Below, piece by piece: positions 16,705 through 24,613 of a DNA stretch of 64,000 nt. Origin of the DNA: Bacillota bacterium (GTDB lineage Bacteria > Bacillota > Clostridia > Acetivibrionales > DTU013); assembly GCA_023412665.1 (NCBI GenBank), contig JAEZCA010000051.1, positions 90,343 through 154,342 of the forward strand, given 5' to 3'. Under the pieces are notes generated by a model. It was given only the letters and a program-made list of their open reading frames with translations, was not told the DNA's origin and did not search any database. The first letter of the stretch is position 1; each line of letters starts with the position of its first letter. The translations under genes were made by a program, and so were the position numbers.

Positions 16705-17460
16705 TCATTCTGCCTCTTCGGGCGCCTTGTAATATATCCCTCTGGTACCGGTAATGTCAGACCGCAGGATCCCTTGAGTTGTTTCTTTTGAATCATCATC
16801 CGCCGGTCTGAGCGCCAGCCTCACGATGCCATATTCCGTCGCATACACGAATTTTTCGACATCTGCCGTTTTGATTGCCAGCGTGATAGTCAAAGGCAGC
16901 TCATCCAGCTTGTCTGATGACAGCATTACATCCTGTCCCAAAGCAAGTACCTGCACGTTCTGCAAAATCATTTTTGTGATGCGTGGAAAAACGGCTCCTG
17001 TCGCATCTTCTTCCTCTTGAAAGCTCACGACCATATCAACAAAATCACCGGGCCTGACCAGATTAGATACGTTGGTCTGTTCTGTGATATTCATACTGAC
17101 AGCCCTTGTCCCTTCCGGGACCATGTAGGATGCATACATGCTGTCTTCATTTGCCAGCCTCTCACCTCTGATGAGCTCACCTTCCATAATACTTTGGAGA
17201 GTATATTTACCTGTGATTTCATCCGGATCTGTTACTGCATTGGCATTAAGAAGCTCCTTTGCAATATCAGCCTGTTTAATATCTGACGATGTTATTTTCG
17301 CTCTAGCAGGAATAGTCCTTGCAGCAACATAGACCGTCACATGTTCTATCTCAGGCACAATGACGGTACTGCTGCTTGATATATAGATATAGATCAGTAT
17401 TGCAGTAATTAGCGACAGGATGATCGCAATAACAATGACCTTCTTATTTGTCTTTGCCAT
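16705..17460 (-). CDS. cpaB: Flp pilus assembly protein CpaB/RcpC
   Basis: Signal-anchored protein with an N-terminal membrane helix (7-30) and a SAF domain (about 42-105, VYVAARTIPARAKITSSDI, MVPEGTRAVSMNI) followed by the RcpC domain (VSNLVRPGDFVDMVVSF). SAF domains may bind glycans, suggesting that CpaB links the pilus to peptidoglycan. GGAGG lies 5 bases before the ATG. Located between tadE and cpaE in the operon. Confidence 0.9.
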   Translation of the reverse strand: MAKTNKKVIVIAIILSLITAILIYIYISSSSTVIVPEIEHVTVYVAARTIPARAKITSSDIKQADIAKELLNANAVTDPDEITGKYTLQSIMEGELIRGERLANEDSMYASYMVPEGTRAVSMNITEQTNVSNLVRPGDFVDMVVSFQEEEDATGAVFPRITKMILQNVQVLALGQDVMLSSDKLDELPLTITLAIKTADVEKFVYATEYGIVRLALRPADDDSKETTQGILRSDITGTRGIYYKAPEEAE

Positions 17461-17474
17461 ATGTACCTCCGATA

Positions 17475-17861
17475 TTATTCACACCGCATCGTTGTACTTG
17501 TTTCAATATCGAATTCTTCAGGGAAGAAGGCAGCTATGACCGGTGTTATCATACTGTAGCCATATCTGACTGTAACAGTTACGGAGTCACCGGTATCTCT
17601 TGCTGCCTCTCCGGGAGTTATTCCTATCTCAAGCCTCTCAGGATCCAGTGACACAGCAGCATTGGACACTGCTGACCTGATCTCTGCATCCGTTTTCCCT
17701 ACTGCCGCTTGCCTGGCTCCCTCACGGGATGCATTGCTGACCACCAGATAGCTGTTGAAAAGCAGGCCAAAATCTATGATACCTGTCAGCAACAGCAGCA
17801 GTACCGGCAGTATGAGTGCAGTTTCTACAAGCGACTGCCCTTTGTTTTTTTTCATTCTCAT
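17475..17861 (-). CDS. tadE: TadE-family pseudopilin
   Basis: 128-residue protein with the TadE signature KNKGQSLVETALILPVLLLLLTGIIDFG: a short basic leader, a G-Q-S-x-x-E prepilin-peptidase-like site and one hydrophobic helix. It would be processed by the prepilin peptidase and act as a minor pilus component. Start: ATG at 17861 with GGAGG 8 bases upstream; a longer frame to 17882 has no site. Only one TadE-like gene is present, without TadF or TadG. Confidence 0.88.
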   Translation of the reverse strand: MRMKKNKGQSLVETALILPVLLLLLTGIIDFGLLFNSYLVVSNASREGARQAAVGKTDAEIRSAVSNAAVSLDPERLEIGITPGEAARDTGDSVTVTVRYGYSMITPVIAAFFPEEFDIETSTTMRCE

Positions 17862-17914
17862 GACCTGATCCTCCGGCCCCAATATTTCTTTGGAACTTCT
17901 GTCGACTTGTTATA

Positions 17915-17948
17915 AAATTACCCTACCTGAAATCAGATAGGGTAATTT
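17915..17948 (-). terminator. hairpin between flp pilin and tadE (likely attenuator)
   Basis: AAATTACCCTACCTGA pairs with TCAGATAGGGTAATTT with one mismatch. There is no strong T-run. Placed between the pilin gene and the assembly genes, it could reduce readthrough or stabilise the pilin message, giving more pilin than machinery. Inferred role. Confidence 0.5.
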
Positions 17949-17979
17949 CATAGCTATGGTCTTCACTAAGCTAAAGCGA

Positions 17980-18213
17980 TCAGGATCCTCCGCCGCCTCC
18001 ACCGCCTCCGGCAGCAGGTGCAGCAGGAGTATTACCGGTTATTATGCTTGCGATATTACTGAACAGTGTTTCAAGCGGTCCTCTGAGAACCGTCAGTGCT
18101 GCAACGAGTATCACTGCGATGATACCAATGATCAGGCCATATTCCACCATACCCTGACCTTTCTTGCTGGCGAATCTGACCTTCAAGTAAGTAAACAATG
18201 CCATCATCTTCAT
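17980..18213 (-). CDS. flp: Flp-family type IVb pilin
   Basis: 77-residue major pilin candidate. Basic leader, then KKGQGMVEYGLIIGIIAVIL: the G|Q-G-M-V-E-Y processing and assembly site with Glu at +5 and adjacent Tyr, then one hydrophobic helix. The C-terminal tail is unusual: a PAAPAAGG stretch with eight glycines before a final Ser. AAGGTGG lies about 9 bases before the ATG. First gene of the tad operon. The prepilin peptidase (TadV) needed to process it is not in this window. Confidence 0.93.
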   Translation of the reverse strand: MKMMALFTYLKVRFASKKGQGMVEYGLIIGIIAVILVAALTVLRGPLETLFSNIASIITGNTPAAPAAGGGGGGGGS

Positions 18214-18347
18214 TTTCTTGTACCACCTTTCATAAAATATAATTATTTTTTAAATGTTTCTTTTGTCCTCGTCTGTCTTTATTATAGGCTGGACGGACAT
18301 TCAATGATATCCGCCGTCGGGCCCTTTTTTTCTGATGATTTTGGCCT

Positions 18348-18382
18348 AAAAAAAGCCCCCGGATTATTGCATCCGAAAGGCT
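18348..18382 (-). terminator. intrinsic terminator after the DegU-like gene
   Basis: On the minus strand AGCC-TTTCGGAT / ATCCGGGGGCT forms a hairpin around GCAATA, followed by seven T. It lies about 45 bases past the response regulator stop and separates the two-component operon from the tad operon. Confidence 0.8.
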
Positions 18383-18428
18383 TATTGTATTTAGGACTAT
18401 ATTACTAAGGGCTGGGACAGGAGTTTTA

Positions 18429-19088
18429 TCAGCTCTTGATATTGTGCTTGAACGCATAAATGGCTGCCTGGGTTCTGTCTGATACATTGAGCTTTCTGAA
18501 TATGTTTGAAACATGGTTCTTCACGGTCTTTTCACTTATGTACAGGGTCTTTGCTATCTCCTTGTTGATCATTCCCTCTGCAATAAGCTCCAGCACCTCG
18601 ACTTCCCTTGATGTCAGGTTGTTATCGTCATGCTTCTCCTTCTCATGCAATGTGACACGGTTGAACTCCTTGACAAGCTCCATTGTCATATTCGGCTGTA
18701 TATATGACCTGCCTGAGTGGACATTGCGGATGGCTTCGATCAATACCTTCGGTTCTGCATCCTTCAGGACATAGCCTTCGGCCCCCATCTGCAGCGTTTT
18801 GAACAGATACTCCCTGTCTTCATGGATAGTCAGGACAATTATCCTGCTTGAAAGCTTGTCATCCTTTATTTGCTTTATTGCCTGCAAGCCGTTGATACCG
18901 GGCATGTTGATATCCATCAGGATCACGTCCGGTCTGTGTTCCTTTGCCAGCTGTATAGCTTCACTGCCATTGGAGGCCTGAGCAATCACCTCTATGTCGC
19001 TTTCAAGTTCCAGGATCTGCTTTAGTCCCTGCCTGAGCATTGAATGATCGTCGGCGATCAGCACACTAATCCTGTTTCCCATTTTCAA
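18429..19088 (-). CDS. NarL/DegU-family response regulator
   Basis: Receiver domain (6-122) with Asp13/Asp14 and phospho-acceptor Asp59 in DVILMDINMPG, then a LuxR-type helix-turn-helix (about 150-215, LTSREVEVLELIAEGMINKEIAKTLYISEKTVKNHVSNIF). Resembles DegU in order and length (219). It overlaps the end of the DegS-like kinase gene by 23 bases, so the two are co-translated and a cognate pair. It lies directly upstream of the tad operon and may control it, but no binding site was identified. Confidence 0.9.
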   Translation of the reverse strand: MKMGNRISVLIADDHSMLRQGLKQILELESDIEVIAQASNGSEAIQLAKEHRPDVILMDINMPGINGLQAIKQIKDDKLSSRIIVLTIHEDREYLFKTLQMGAEGYVLKDAEPKVLIEAIRNVHSGRSYIQPNMTMELVKEFNRVTLHEKEKHDDNNLTSREVEVLELIAEGMINKEIAKTLYISEKTVKNHVSNIFRKLNVSDRTQAAIYAFKHNIKS

Positions 19089-20247
19089 CCCCCTCTTCTT
19101 GTGTAAAAGGTATCATTATATTCAACCGGGTGCCCTTCCCCGGCTCGGAGCTGATTGTCATCTCACCGTCCAGCAGCTCTACTCTTTCCCTCATGCTTAC
19201 CAGGCCGAACCCGCCGGAAATATCTTCGTTTCTCTCCTTCAGCTTTGCTGTGTCGAAGCCGGCGCCGTCATCAAAAATGTAAAGCTTCAGGCATTTTTGC
19301 ATAAACTCCAGATGTATTGCAGCATTCATTGCTTTGGCATGCTTGGCTACATTGTTCAATGCTTCCTGTACTATCCGAAATACCGTCAACGAGATCACGG
19401 ATTTAATATCCGGCTGCACTCCCTTTGTCTGGAAGGAGACCGATATCCCGGATTCCTCCTGGAATGTGAGCACATATCGCTGCAGAGTAGGCACCAGTCC
19501 CAAATCGTCCAGTGACATTGGCCTCAGGTCGTATATGATCTTGCGTACATCCTGAAGGCTGTCTCTTACGATTTTTTTCAGGCTCCTTAACTCTTCACGC
19601 GCCTTATCCAGATCTATATCTATCATTCTTTCACAAATTTCAGCTTTAAGAACAACATTTGACATCTGCTGCGCCGGACCGTCATGAATGTCCCTTGCCA
19701 CCCGCTGCCGTTCCTCTTCCTGAGCCTTTATTATTTTGAGGCCAAGAAGCTGCTTGTGCTGCAAGCCCTCGAGCTGCAGGCTCACCTCCTGAAGATCACC
19801 GGTCAGATAGCCAAGCGCCGCGCTTACCTGTGTTATAAGATTATCAGCCCTTTGAACGGTTTTAATCGAATCCTTTATACGTATTTCCAGTTCATTGCGC
19901 CTTCTTATGAAAAACTGCTCCATCTCTCTTTTTACTGCCAGCTCTACTCGTAAGTTATCGGCTTTTTCGTACGCATCCTTAAGCTCTTCCTGTGTATAGT
20001 GCGAAAAGTTTTTATTTATAAGCATGAGTTTCCTCTTGCTTTCCTTCAATGCGACCTCCAGCACCTCGACCTCACTGATCAGCTGTTTTACCTGATCCTT
20101 GAGTGAACACAGCTCATCCTCCAGCTTTTTACACTCTCTGCGGGAGTTTTCAGCAATCTCGTATATTTCGGATTTGCTGCTGTTGATTGTCATTATTGTT
20201 TTTTTGATGATCTTATCAAGCTGCGCGATATCAAACTTATATCCCAT
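19066..20247 (-). CDS. DegS-like cytoplasmic sensor histidine kinase
   Basis: Soluble kinase without membrane segments. Long coiled coil over residues ~15-165 (many E/K/L heptads), then the HisKA_3 dimerisation domain EEERQRVARDIHDGPAQQM with phospho-acceptor His188. An HATPase_c domain follows (LNNVAKHAKAMNA N-box, IFDDGAGFD, GFGLVSMRERVELLDG). Same architecture as B. subtilis DegS. Start: ATG at 20247 with GGGTGG 7 bases upstream; a frame reaching 20283 adds 12 residues without family match. Cognate regulator follows with overlap. Confidence 0.9.
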   Translation of the reverse strand: MGYKFDIAQLDKIIKKTIMTINSSKSEIYEIAENSRRECKKLEDELCSLKDQVKQLISEVEVLEVALKESKRKLMLINKNFSHYTQEELKDAYEKADNLRVELAVKREMEQFFIRRRNELEIRIKDSIKTVQRADNLITQVSAALGYLTGDLQEVSLQLEGLQHKQLLGLKIIKAQEEERQRVARDIHDGPAQQMSNVVLKAEICERMIDIDLDKAREELRSLKKIVRDSLQDVRKIIYDLRPMSLDDLGLVPTLQRYVLTFQEESGISVSFQTKGVQPDIKSVISLTVFRIVQEALNNVAKHAKAMNAAIHLEFMQKCLKLYIFDDGAGFDTAKLKERNEDISGGFGLVSMRERVELLDGEMTISSEPGKGTRLNIMIPFTQEEGVENGKQD

Positions 20248-20420
20248 GTGAGTACCACCCTTTGTGAGCCGTTCATAACACATTAATCAAACATCATCCA
20301 TAATTAATTCTACATGTGACAATATAAATCCTTTGTATTCCGACTTATTGTGAGTTTTTTTTCATTAGCTTCATTAAGCTTATTCCAGAAAATGTTATCG
20401 AAAATCGATTTAATTTTGTG

Positions 20421-20449
20421 TTGACAACAGACCGGCCAGCTATTATAAT
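20421..20449 (+). promoter_or_regulatory. SigA promoter of tRNA-Lys
   Basis: Perfect TTGACA (20421-20426), 17-base spacer, perfect TATAAT (20444-20449), about 40 bases before the tRNA. Confidence 0.9.
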
Positions 20450-20489
20450 ATGAAAGTGTTCGAGAGAGAAAGCCTCTCAAACAGGATAC

Positions 20490-20565
20490 GCGCCATTAGC
20501 TCAGTTGGTAGAGCACCTGACTCTTAATCAGGGTGTCCTGGGTTCGAGTCCCCGATGGCGCACCA
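20490..20565 (+). tRNA. tRNA-Lys (anticodon CTT)
   Basis: Folds as a full cloverleaf: acceptor GCGCCAT/ATGGCGC, D-arm AGCTCAGTTGGTAGAGC, anticodon stem CCTGA/TCAGG around loop CTCTTAA (anticodon CTT), T-arm with GGTTCGAGTCCC, discriminator A, encoded CCA. Followed directly by a terminator. Confidence 0.96.
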
Positions 20566-20602
20566 AAAGACCTTCACATGTATATGTGAAGGTCTTTTTA
20601 TA
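20566..20602 (+). terminator. terminator of tRNA-Lys
   Basis: AAAGACCTTCACAT / ATGTGAAGGTCTTTTTA with a 4-base loop, immediately after the tRNA CCA end. Confidence 0.9.
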
Positions 20603-20631
20603 CCGTTTTATGTGTCGTAATAAAGCTAAGG

Positions 20632-21459
20632 CTATATGGCAACCGGAACCATTATTTCTACCCTGCATACATCAGCCGCTTCATCCCATTCGACATACTT
20701 CTCAATAGTTGGTAGATCCATCTGCTTGTATTCACTTTGGGGCATAAACTCACTATATATACGTTTCCATGTGGCTCCAAGAGTACCTCCGGAAATCGTG
20801 CCTTCCGCAGTGAAGACCAGCCACGTCATCGCAGGATACACATAACGGTCAAACCCTGTAATATCTTCACCCTCATATTCGGTGCCGCTCATATAATCGT
20901 TGTTCCCTTCGTTATCAAAGCCAAAGCATAAGCCCAGATCCAATGGATGACCGATTTGCTTCATTTTCTCGGCAGTTCCGTCAGATTTGACGATACCCCA
21001 TGTACCGCCGCCATAAGGCGTTATACGCCTGATGCCAAGAACGACAAATGAATTCTTTTCAATCACTTTGTAATTCATTTCATTTACCCCCATAATCATA
21101 AATTTGAAGGTCAGGCGGGAATAGAATTTTAGATTTACATCCGGTTTACGGGCTTCCAGCGGTGTAACGCCATGCATACGCTTAAATGCGGCAGTAAATG
21201 CATCCGCCGAATCATATCCGTATTTTATGGCAATATCCAATACACGCTGGTTTGTATTTTGAAGATCATACGCAGCAGAGGTCAACCGTCTGCGGCGTAA
21301 ATACTCGGATAGCTGTATACCGGTAATCGGTGCAAAAGACCTTTGAAACACAGAGTATGGACATACCATGATCCGGGCGATCGCATCAGGATCGATTTCA
21401 TCACACAAGTGCACTTCCAAATAGTCGATTACACAGTTCATTCTGTCAACCCATTCCAT
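20632..21459 (-). CDS. AraC-family transcriptional regulator with GyrI-like effector-binding domain
   Basis: Residues 1-105 carry two helix-turn-helix units of the AraC type (DPDAIARIMVCPYSVFQRSF and VLDIAIKYGYDSADAFTAAFKRMHGVTPLEARK). Residues ~125-275 match the AraC effector-binding/GyrI-like domain (MNYKVIEKNSFVVLGI, WKRIYSEFMPQSEY, CRVEIMVPV), which binds small lipophilic molecules in relatives. Length 275 is typical of the Rob/SoxS-like group of Firmicutes. It lies alone between tRNA-Lys and a degenerate copy of the tRNA 3' half, so it may be the cargo or remnant of an integration. Its ligand and targets are unknown. Confidence 0.87.
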   Translation of the reverse strand: MEWVDRMNCVIDYLEVHLCDEIDPDAIARIMVCPYSVFQRSFAPITGIQLSEYLRRRRLTSAAYDLQNTNQRVLDIAIKYGYDSADAFTAAFKRMHGVTPLEARKPDVNLKFYSRLTFKFMIMGVNEMNYKVIEKNSFVVLGIRRITPYGGGTWGIVKSDGTAEKMKQIGHPLDLGLCFGFDNEGNNDYMSGTEYEGEDITGFDRYVYPAMTWLVFTAEGTISGGTLGATWKRIYSEFMPQSEYKQMDLPTIEKYVEWDEAADVCRVEIMVPVAI

Positions 21460-21873
21460 TTGTCAGCCCTCCCTTTAGTTCAATCATACAGGAATCCCTA
21501 CCCATGTATCCGACTTTTATCTAACAATTATTCACGGTATGATATCTCTACTATAACATATGTTCTATATTGAGATAAGCGTTGTTAACAATATATTAAT
21601 CAAGATGTACCAGGCTCGAGTCCCCGATGTCGCACTAGAAATCTTGTGAACGATGGAAAATACTACTCATTTCGTTATTGTCTTTTAGCTATATTTGTAA
21701 TATTATTAATCTTGTATAAGTTTTATAGTACATTAGTCCTATATCTATAGGTCTGGCGTCCCTTTTCAAGTAAAACACTGGATAGTATACTGACTCTTGA
21801 TACAGCTTATGTAAATTTAAAGGTACAAATATTTATTTTACTCTTATCAAAGCAGTAAAAAGGGGGTACCGAA
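21460..21873. other. intergenic region between the AraC regulator and agrA
   Basis: 414 bases without a gene. It holds the divergent promoter regions of the araC-type gene and agrA, and the degenerate tRNA-Lys 3' fragment at 21595-21637. No clear -35/-10 pair was identified for agrA. The sequence around 21700-21870 is AT-rich. Confidence 0.6.
21595..21637 (+). repeat. degenerate duplicate of the tRNA-Lys 3' half (possible att remnant)
   Basis: 34 of 43 bases match tRNA-Lys from the anticodon loop to the CCA end (20523-20565), including an unbroken 14-base identity TCGAGTCCCCGATG. The acceptor stem and CCA are mutated, so it is not a functional tRNA. The pair flanks 1.1 kb with the AraC gene. 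Confidence 0.75.
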
Positions 21874-22569
21874 ATGCTGTCCATTGCTATTCTCGATGAT
21901 AATATCAGGGTACTTGAGGAATACGAGCAGCTTATACCGTCCTGGTTTTGCAGAAACGGAATATCCGGAAGGATCGTTACGGCCACGATCGACTTCAGGG
22001 AGTTTATCAACACGGTAAGAGAACAGTCCGTAAATGTGTGTATCATCGATATAAACCTGCAGTCTGAGGTCAACGGTCTATACATAGCAAAGCTTATAAG
22101 GAAGGAAAAAATAAACACAGAGATCATCTTCTGCACAGGCATGCTTGAGTATATGCATCAGGCATTTGATGTGAACGCATATCACTTTATTACAAAGCCG
22201 GTGGGACGCGCCCTTGAAAAGTGCCTTGTCAAGCTTGACAGGGAAATAGCCGGCAGACAGAATGCAAGAGGCGTACTGGAGGTAAGGACAAGAGCCCGCA
22301 TATATTATTTGCCATACGACTCGATTTCACATATCCTCAGGGAGGGTTCAAAAACTGTTATTTATGCGTCAGGTAATGTGATCGAGGTGTATGAGAGCCT
22401 AGAGTCCATCGTTTCAAAGCTTGACAGCAAGAGATTTGTCAAATGCCACAGGTCATACATTGTTAACAAGGATTTTATTAGTTTTATTGATAAAAAGAGC
22501 AGGACTGTTGTCCTGACAAACGGGTACTGCGGCAGAATCGGCAGTAATGAAAGGAGAATATTCCAGTGA
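21874..22569 (+). CDS. agrA: AgrA-type LytTR response regulator
   Basis: Receiver domain (1-120) with Asp8/Asp9 and phospho-acceptor Asp59 in VCIIDINLQ, then a LytTR DNA-binding domain (about 135-230, YYLPYDSISHI, FVKCHRSYIVNKDFISFI, GRIGSNERR). Length 231 matches AgrA/ComE-like regulators. Its last 4 bases overlap the start of the kinase gene. With agrC, agrB and agrD nearby it is the response regulator of an agr circuit. Target promoters in this window are not evident. Confidence 0.88.
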   Translation: MLSIAILDDNIRVLEEYEQLIPSWFCRNGISGRIVTATIDFREFINTVREQSVNVCIIDINLQSEVNGLYIAKLIRKEKINTEIIFCTGMLEYMHQAFDVNAYHFITKPVGRALEKCLVKLDREIAGRQNARGVLEVRTRARIYYLPYDSISHILREGSKTVIYASGNVIEVYESLESIVSKLDSKRFVKCHRSYIVNKDFISFIDKKSRTVVLTNGYCGRIGSNERRIFQ

Positions 22570-23852
22570 GCCTGATTGGATTGTTGATCAATACGATGTC
22601 ATCATTTTTAGCTTCTTTATATATAATCTATCTGTTCAGATCGGTGTATGAGTACAGATTCCCATGCCCAAAAAAGATCATTTTCATAACGGTATTCTGT
22701 CTTGTAAATGGACCTATTTCCTGGCTGATGCAGTCTTTTGCATATAAACCGCTTATCCTGATCGTTCTCAGTTGTGTCTTGATCTGGTATTTACTTAAAA
22801 CAACGATCCTTCAGGCATTTTTTTCTTTTTCGTTATATGCTATCGCAACAGCAATAGGCAACGCGGCTCTGCCGATTTTTTTCAATCTGATCATACCCGG
22901 AGTGAATGTTGATACTATGCTGAACAATGCCTGGCTGATATTGGCAGCGAATATTTTTGTAAATCTTATTGTATTCATATTTTTTATACTGATCAAGCCG
23001 GTAAAACAATACATCAAACTGGTAAGGAATGAAAAATTTCTGATGGTGATCACTGCAGCTACCTTCGTGGTCATATGCGCTTCTTTTGCCATGTACATAT
23101 ATTCCAAGTCTATGAACATGTCCATCTATCTGATAATTGCCCTGATAAGCACTTCATACTGCATATTCATTCTTCTGATGTGGTTCAATTCCCTCAGAAA
23201 GGTCATGAGGGACGAAGATTTAAAGCAGCAGAAATTCTATAATGACTCACTGCGTTCAACACTGTTTGAGCTCCGAAGGTTCCGGCATGATTGGGCAAAC
23301 AATCTGATAGTCATAGATTCAATGATAAAAATGAGCAAATACAATGAGCTTAGGCAGTACATGTCCGAGCTTCTGGCTCAATGCTCCCAGCATGGCAGCA
23401 CTCAGATATATGACATAAAGAATGCGGGACTTTTTGGTATCCTTTCCGCAAAGATCAACCTTGCCGAAGAAAAAGGCATATCTGTCGACCTTCAGGTCAG
23501 CGGTGAAATCGAAAACATACCCAATGTAAAAATATCGGAATTGTGCGAGGTAGTCGGCATTTTTATGGACAATGCCATTGAGGAGGCGTATAAGGGAGAT
23601 AAAAACATAAGTGTGTGTGTAAAGAACAGGCCCAATTTCATCGAGATCTCATTTTCCAACAGCTGTACCAATCCACCTGAAATACATAAGATCTATCTTG
23701 ACGGCTACTCATCAAAGGGAGAAAACAGAGGCATGGGGCTGACTATAGCAAAGAGTATCCTGGATAAGTATAAGAACGTTCTTCATATCACCAGCTACGA
23801 GAACAATATATTCACACAAACAATTGAGATAGCAAACAGAAAAGGGCTGTAA
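22566..23852 (+). CDS. agrC: AgrC-type peptide pheromone receptor histidine kinase
   Basis: Six to seven membrane helices in residues 1-205, then a cytoplasmic HPK10-type kinase: FELRRFRHDWANNLIVID with His241 (the R-H-D-x-x-N-x-L box). The GHKL ATPase domain follows (VVGIFMDNAIEEAYKG N-box, SNSCTNPPEIHKIY, GENRGMGLTIAKSIL). Start GTG at 22566, overlapping agrA by 4 bases (translational coupling). Order A-then-C is the reverse of the S. aureus operon. Receptor for the peptide encoded by the convergent agrD. Confidence 0.88.
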   Translation: MSLIGLLINTMSSFLASLYIIYLFRSVYEYRFPCPKKIIFITVFCLVNGPISWLMQSFAYKPLILIVLSCVLIWYLLKTTILQAFFSFSLYAIATAIGNAALPIFFNLIIPGVNVDTMLNNAWLILAANIFVNLIVFIFFILIKPVKQYIKLVRNEKFLMVITAATFVVICASFAMYIYSKSMNMSIYLIIALISTSYCIFILLMWFNSLRKVMRDEDLKQQKFYNDSLRSTLFELRRFRHDWANNLIVIDSMIKMSKYNELRQYMSELLAQCSQHGSTQIYDIKNAGLFGILSAKINLAEEKGISVDLQVSGEIENIPNVKISELCEVVGIFMDNAIEEAYKGDKNISVCVKNRPNFIEISFSNSCTNPPEIHKIYLDGYSSKGENRGMGLTIAKSILDKYKNVLHITSYENNIFTQTIEIANRKGL

Positions 23853-23870
23853 AGCCCCTCTCTCTTTTTT
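23842..23870 (+). terminator. terminator between convergent agrC and agrD
   Basis: GGGCT-GTAA-AGCCC overlapping the agrC stop codon, followed by CTCTCTCTTTTTTT. Short stem, so moderate strength. Confidence 0.5.
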
Positions 23871-23876
23871 TGCCTG

Positions 23877-24020
23877 TTAGTCTTCCCGTATGAGAGCTTT
23901 CGGGCATTCTCTCTGATGGAAAGTCCAGAGCCAGCAGCCATAGGTTGAGACGGCAGAAGCCGCAACCACACCTGCCATCGCAGCCAGACAAACAAGGGTC
24001 CTGAGATAGTTTTTCTTCAT
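23877..24020 (-). CDS. agrD: AgrD cyclic autoinducer peptide precursor
   Basis: 47-residue prepeptide. Amphipathic/hydrophobic leader MKKNYLRTLVCLAAMAGV, then the core STYGCWLWTF with Cys29 as the predicted thiolactone residue, then the charged tail HQRECPKALIRED. The E-C-P-K-A-L segment matches the E-V-P-K-E-L tail of S. aureus AgrD that AgrB recognises. The ring is probably Cys29 to Thr33 or Phe34. The ATG overlaps the agrB stop (ATGA), and GGAGG in the end of agrB serves as ribosome site. This is the standard agrB-agrD arrangement. Too short for common gene-calling cut-offs. Confidence 0.88.
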   Translation of the reverse strand: MKKNYLRTLVCLAAMAGVVAASAVSTYGCWLWTFHQRECPKALIRED

Positions 24021-24613
24021 ACCAGCGCCTCCTCTCTTCCGTATTTGTTTTTTGAAATTTTATAAGCTATCGGTGTCATAAAAAGTGCCTGAATAAAGCA
24101 TGTAAAAAGTATGATGCGTGACCAGATTCCTGGCAGAAACCAGGCTACGGCAAATAATGACGTCAGCAAAATGAACCCGCCTGTCCTGAGCTGTCTTCTC
24201 TGCCTTTTTGATTTTACCGGCTTCTGCGGCAGATCTGCAGGTGCATAAAGGTATGCGGTCACATATGAAAAAGGCACAACTGCTAAAATCAGATATATAC
24301 TGTCGATTTCAATATGGATGGCTGCGGCGGTAACTCCAAAAACGATAGCTGAATGTGTCAGCATGCATCCCAGGTGTGTTTTGGCATGTATCCCGCCAAG
24401 AAATGTCCTTTGTATGCCATAAACAGCTATCACTGCCAGAACATACGGCATGATCCCCAGCAGTACGGATATCAACAGGATCAGTGTTATCTTTACCAAT
24501 TCCGAAACAGTCATATATACGCCATACTCTATGATTTCGCGTCTTTCCGGTGCTATATCGGGTAAGGTTGAATATATCATATCCGTCATATAATTACTAA
24601 TCTTGTCGAACAT
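24017..24613 (-). CDS. agrB: AgrB peptide-processing membrane protease
   Basis: Membrane cysteine protease that cleaves AgrD and helps make the thiolactone. Residues 68-90 hold the catalytic pair in FLGGIHAKTHLGCMLTHS (His76, Cys83 in this numbering), between several hydrophobic helices; a basic loop KSKRQRRQLR follows helix 4. Length ~198 is typical. The ATG at 24613 has AGGTG 6 bases upstream; in-frame GTG/ATG codons up to 24622 are alternatives. Coupled to agrD by a 4-base overlap. Confidence 0.92.
   Translation of the reverse strand: MFDKISNYMTDMIYSTLPDIAPERREIIEYGVYMTVSELVKITLILLISVLLGIMPYVLAVIAVYGIQRTFLGGIHAKTHLGCMLTHSAIVFGVTAAAIHIEIDSIYLILAVVPFSYVTAYLYAPADLPQKPVKSKRQRRQLRTGGFILLTSLFAVAWFLPGIWSRIILFTCFIQALFMTPIAYKISKNKYGREEALV

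Noticed and set aside
18230..18514. 94-residue minus-strand open frame between the response regulator and flp
   Set aside because: It runs through the terminator and overlaps the end of the response regulator in another frame.
23795..23995. 66-residue minus-strand open frame over the agrD region
   Set aside because: It reads agrD in the wrong frame and overlaps agrC; the 47-residue frame has the AgrD motifs and coupling to agrB.
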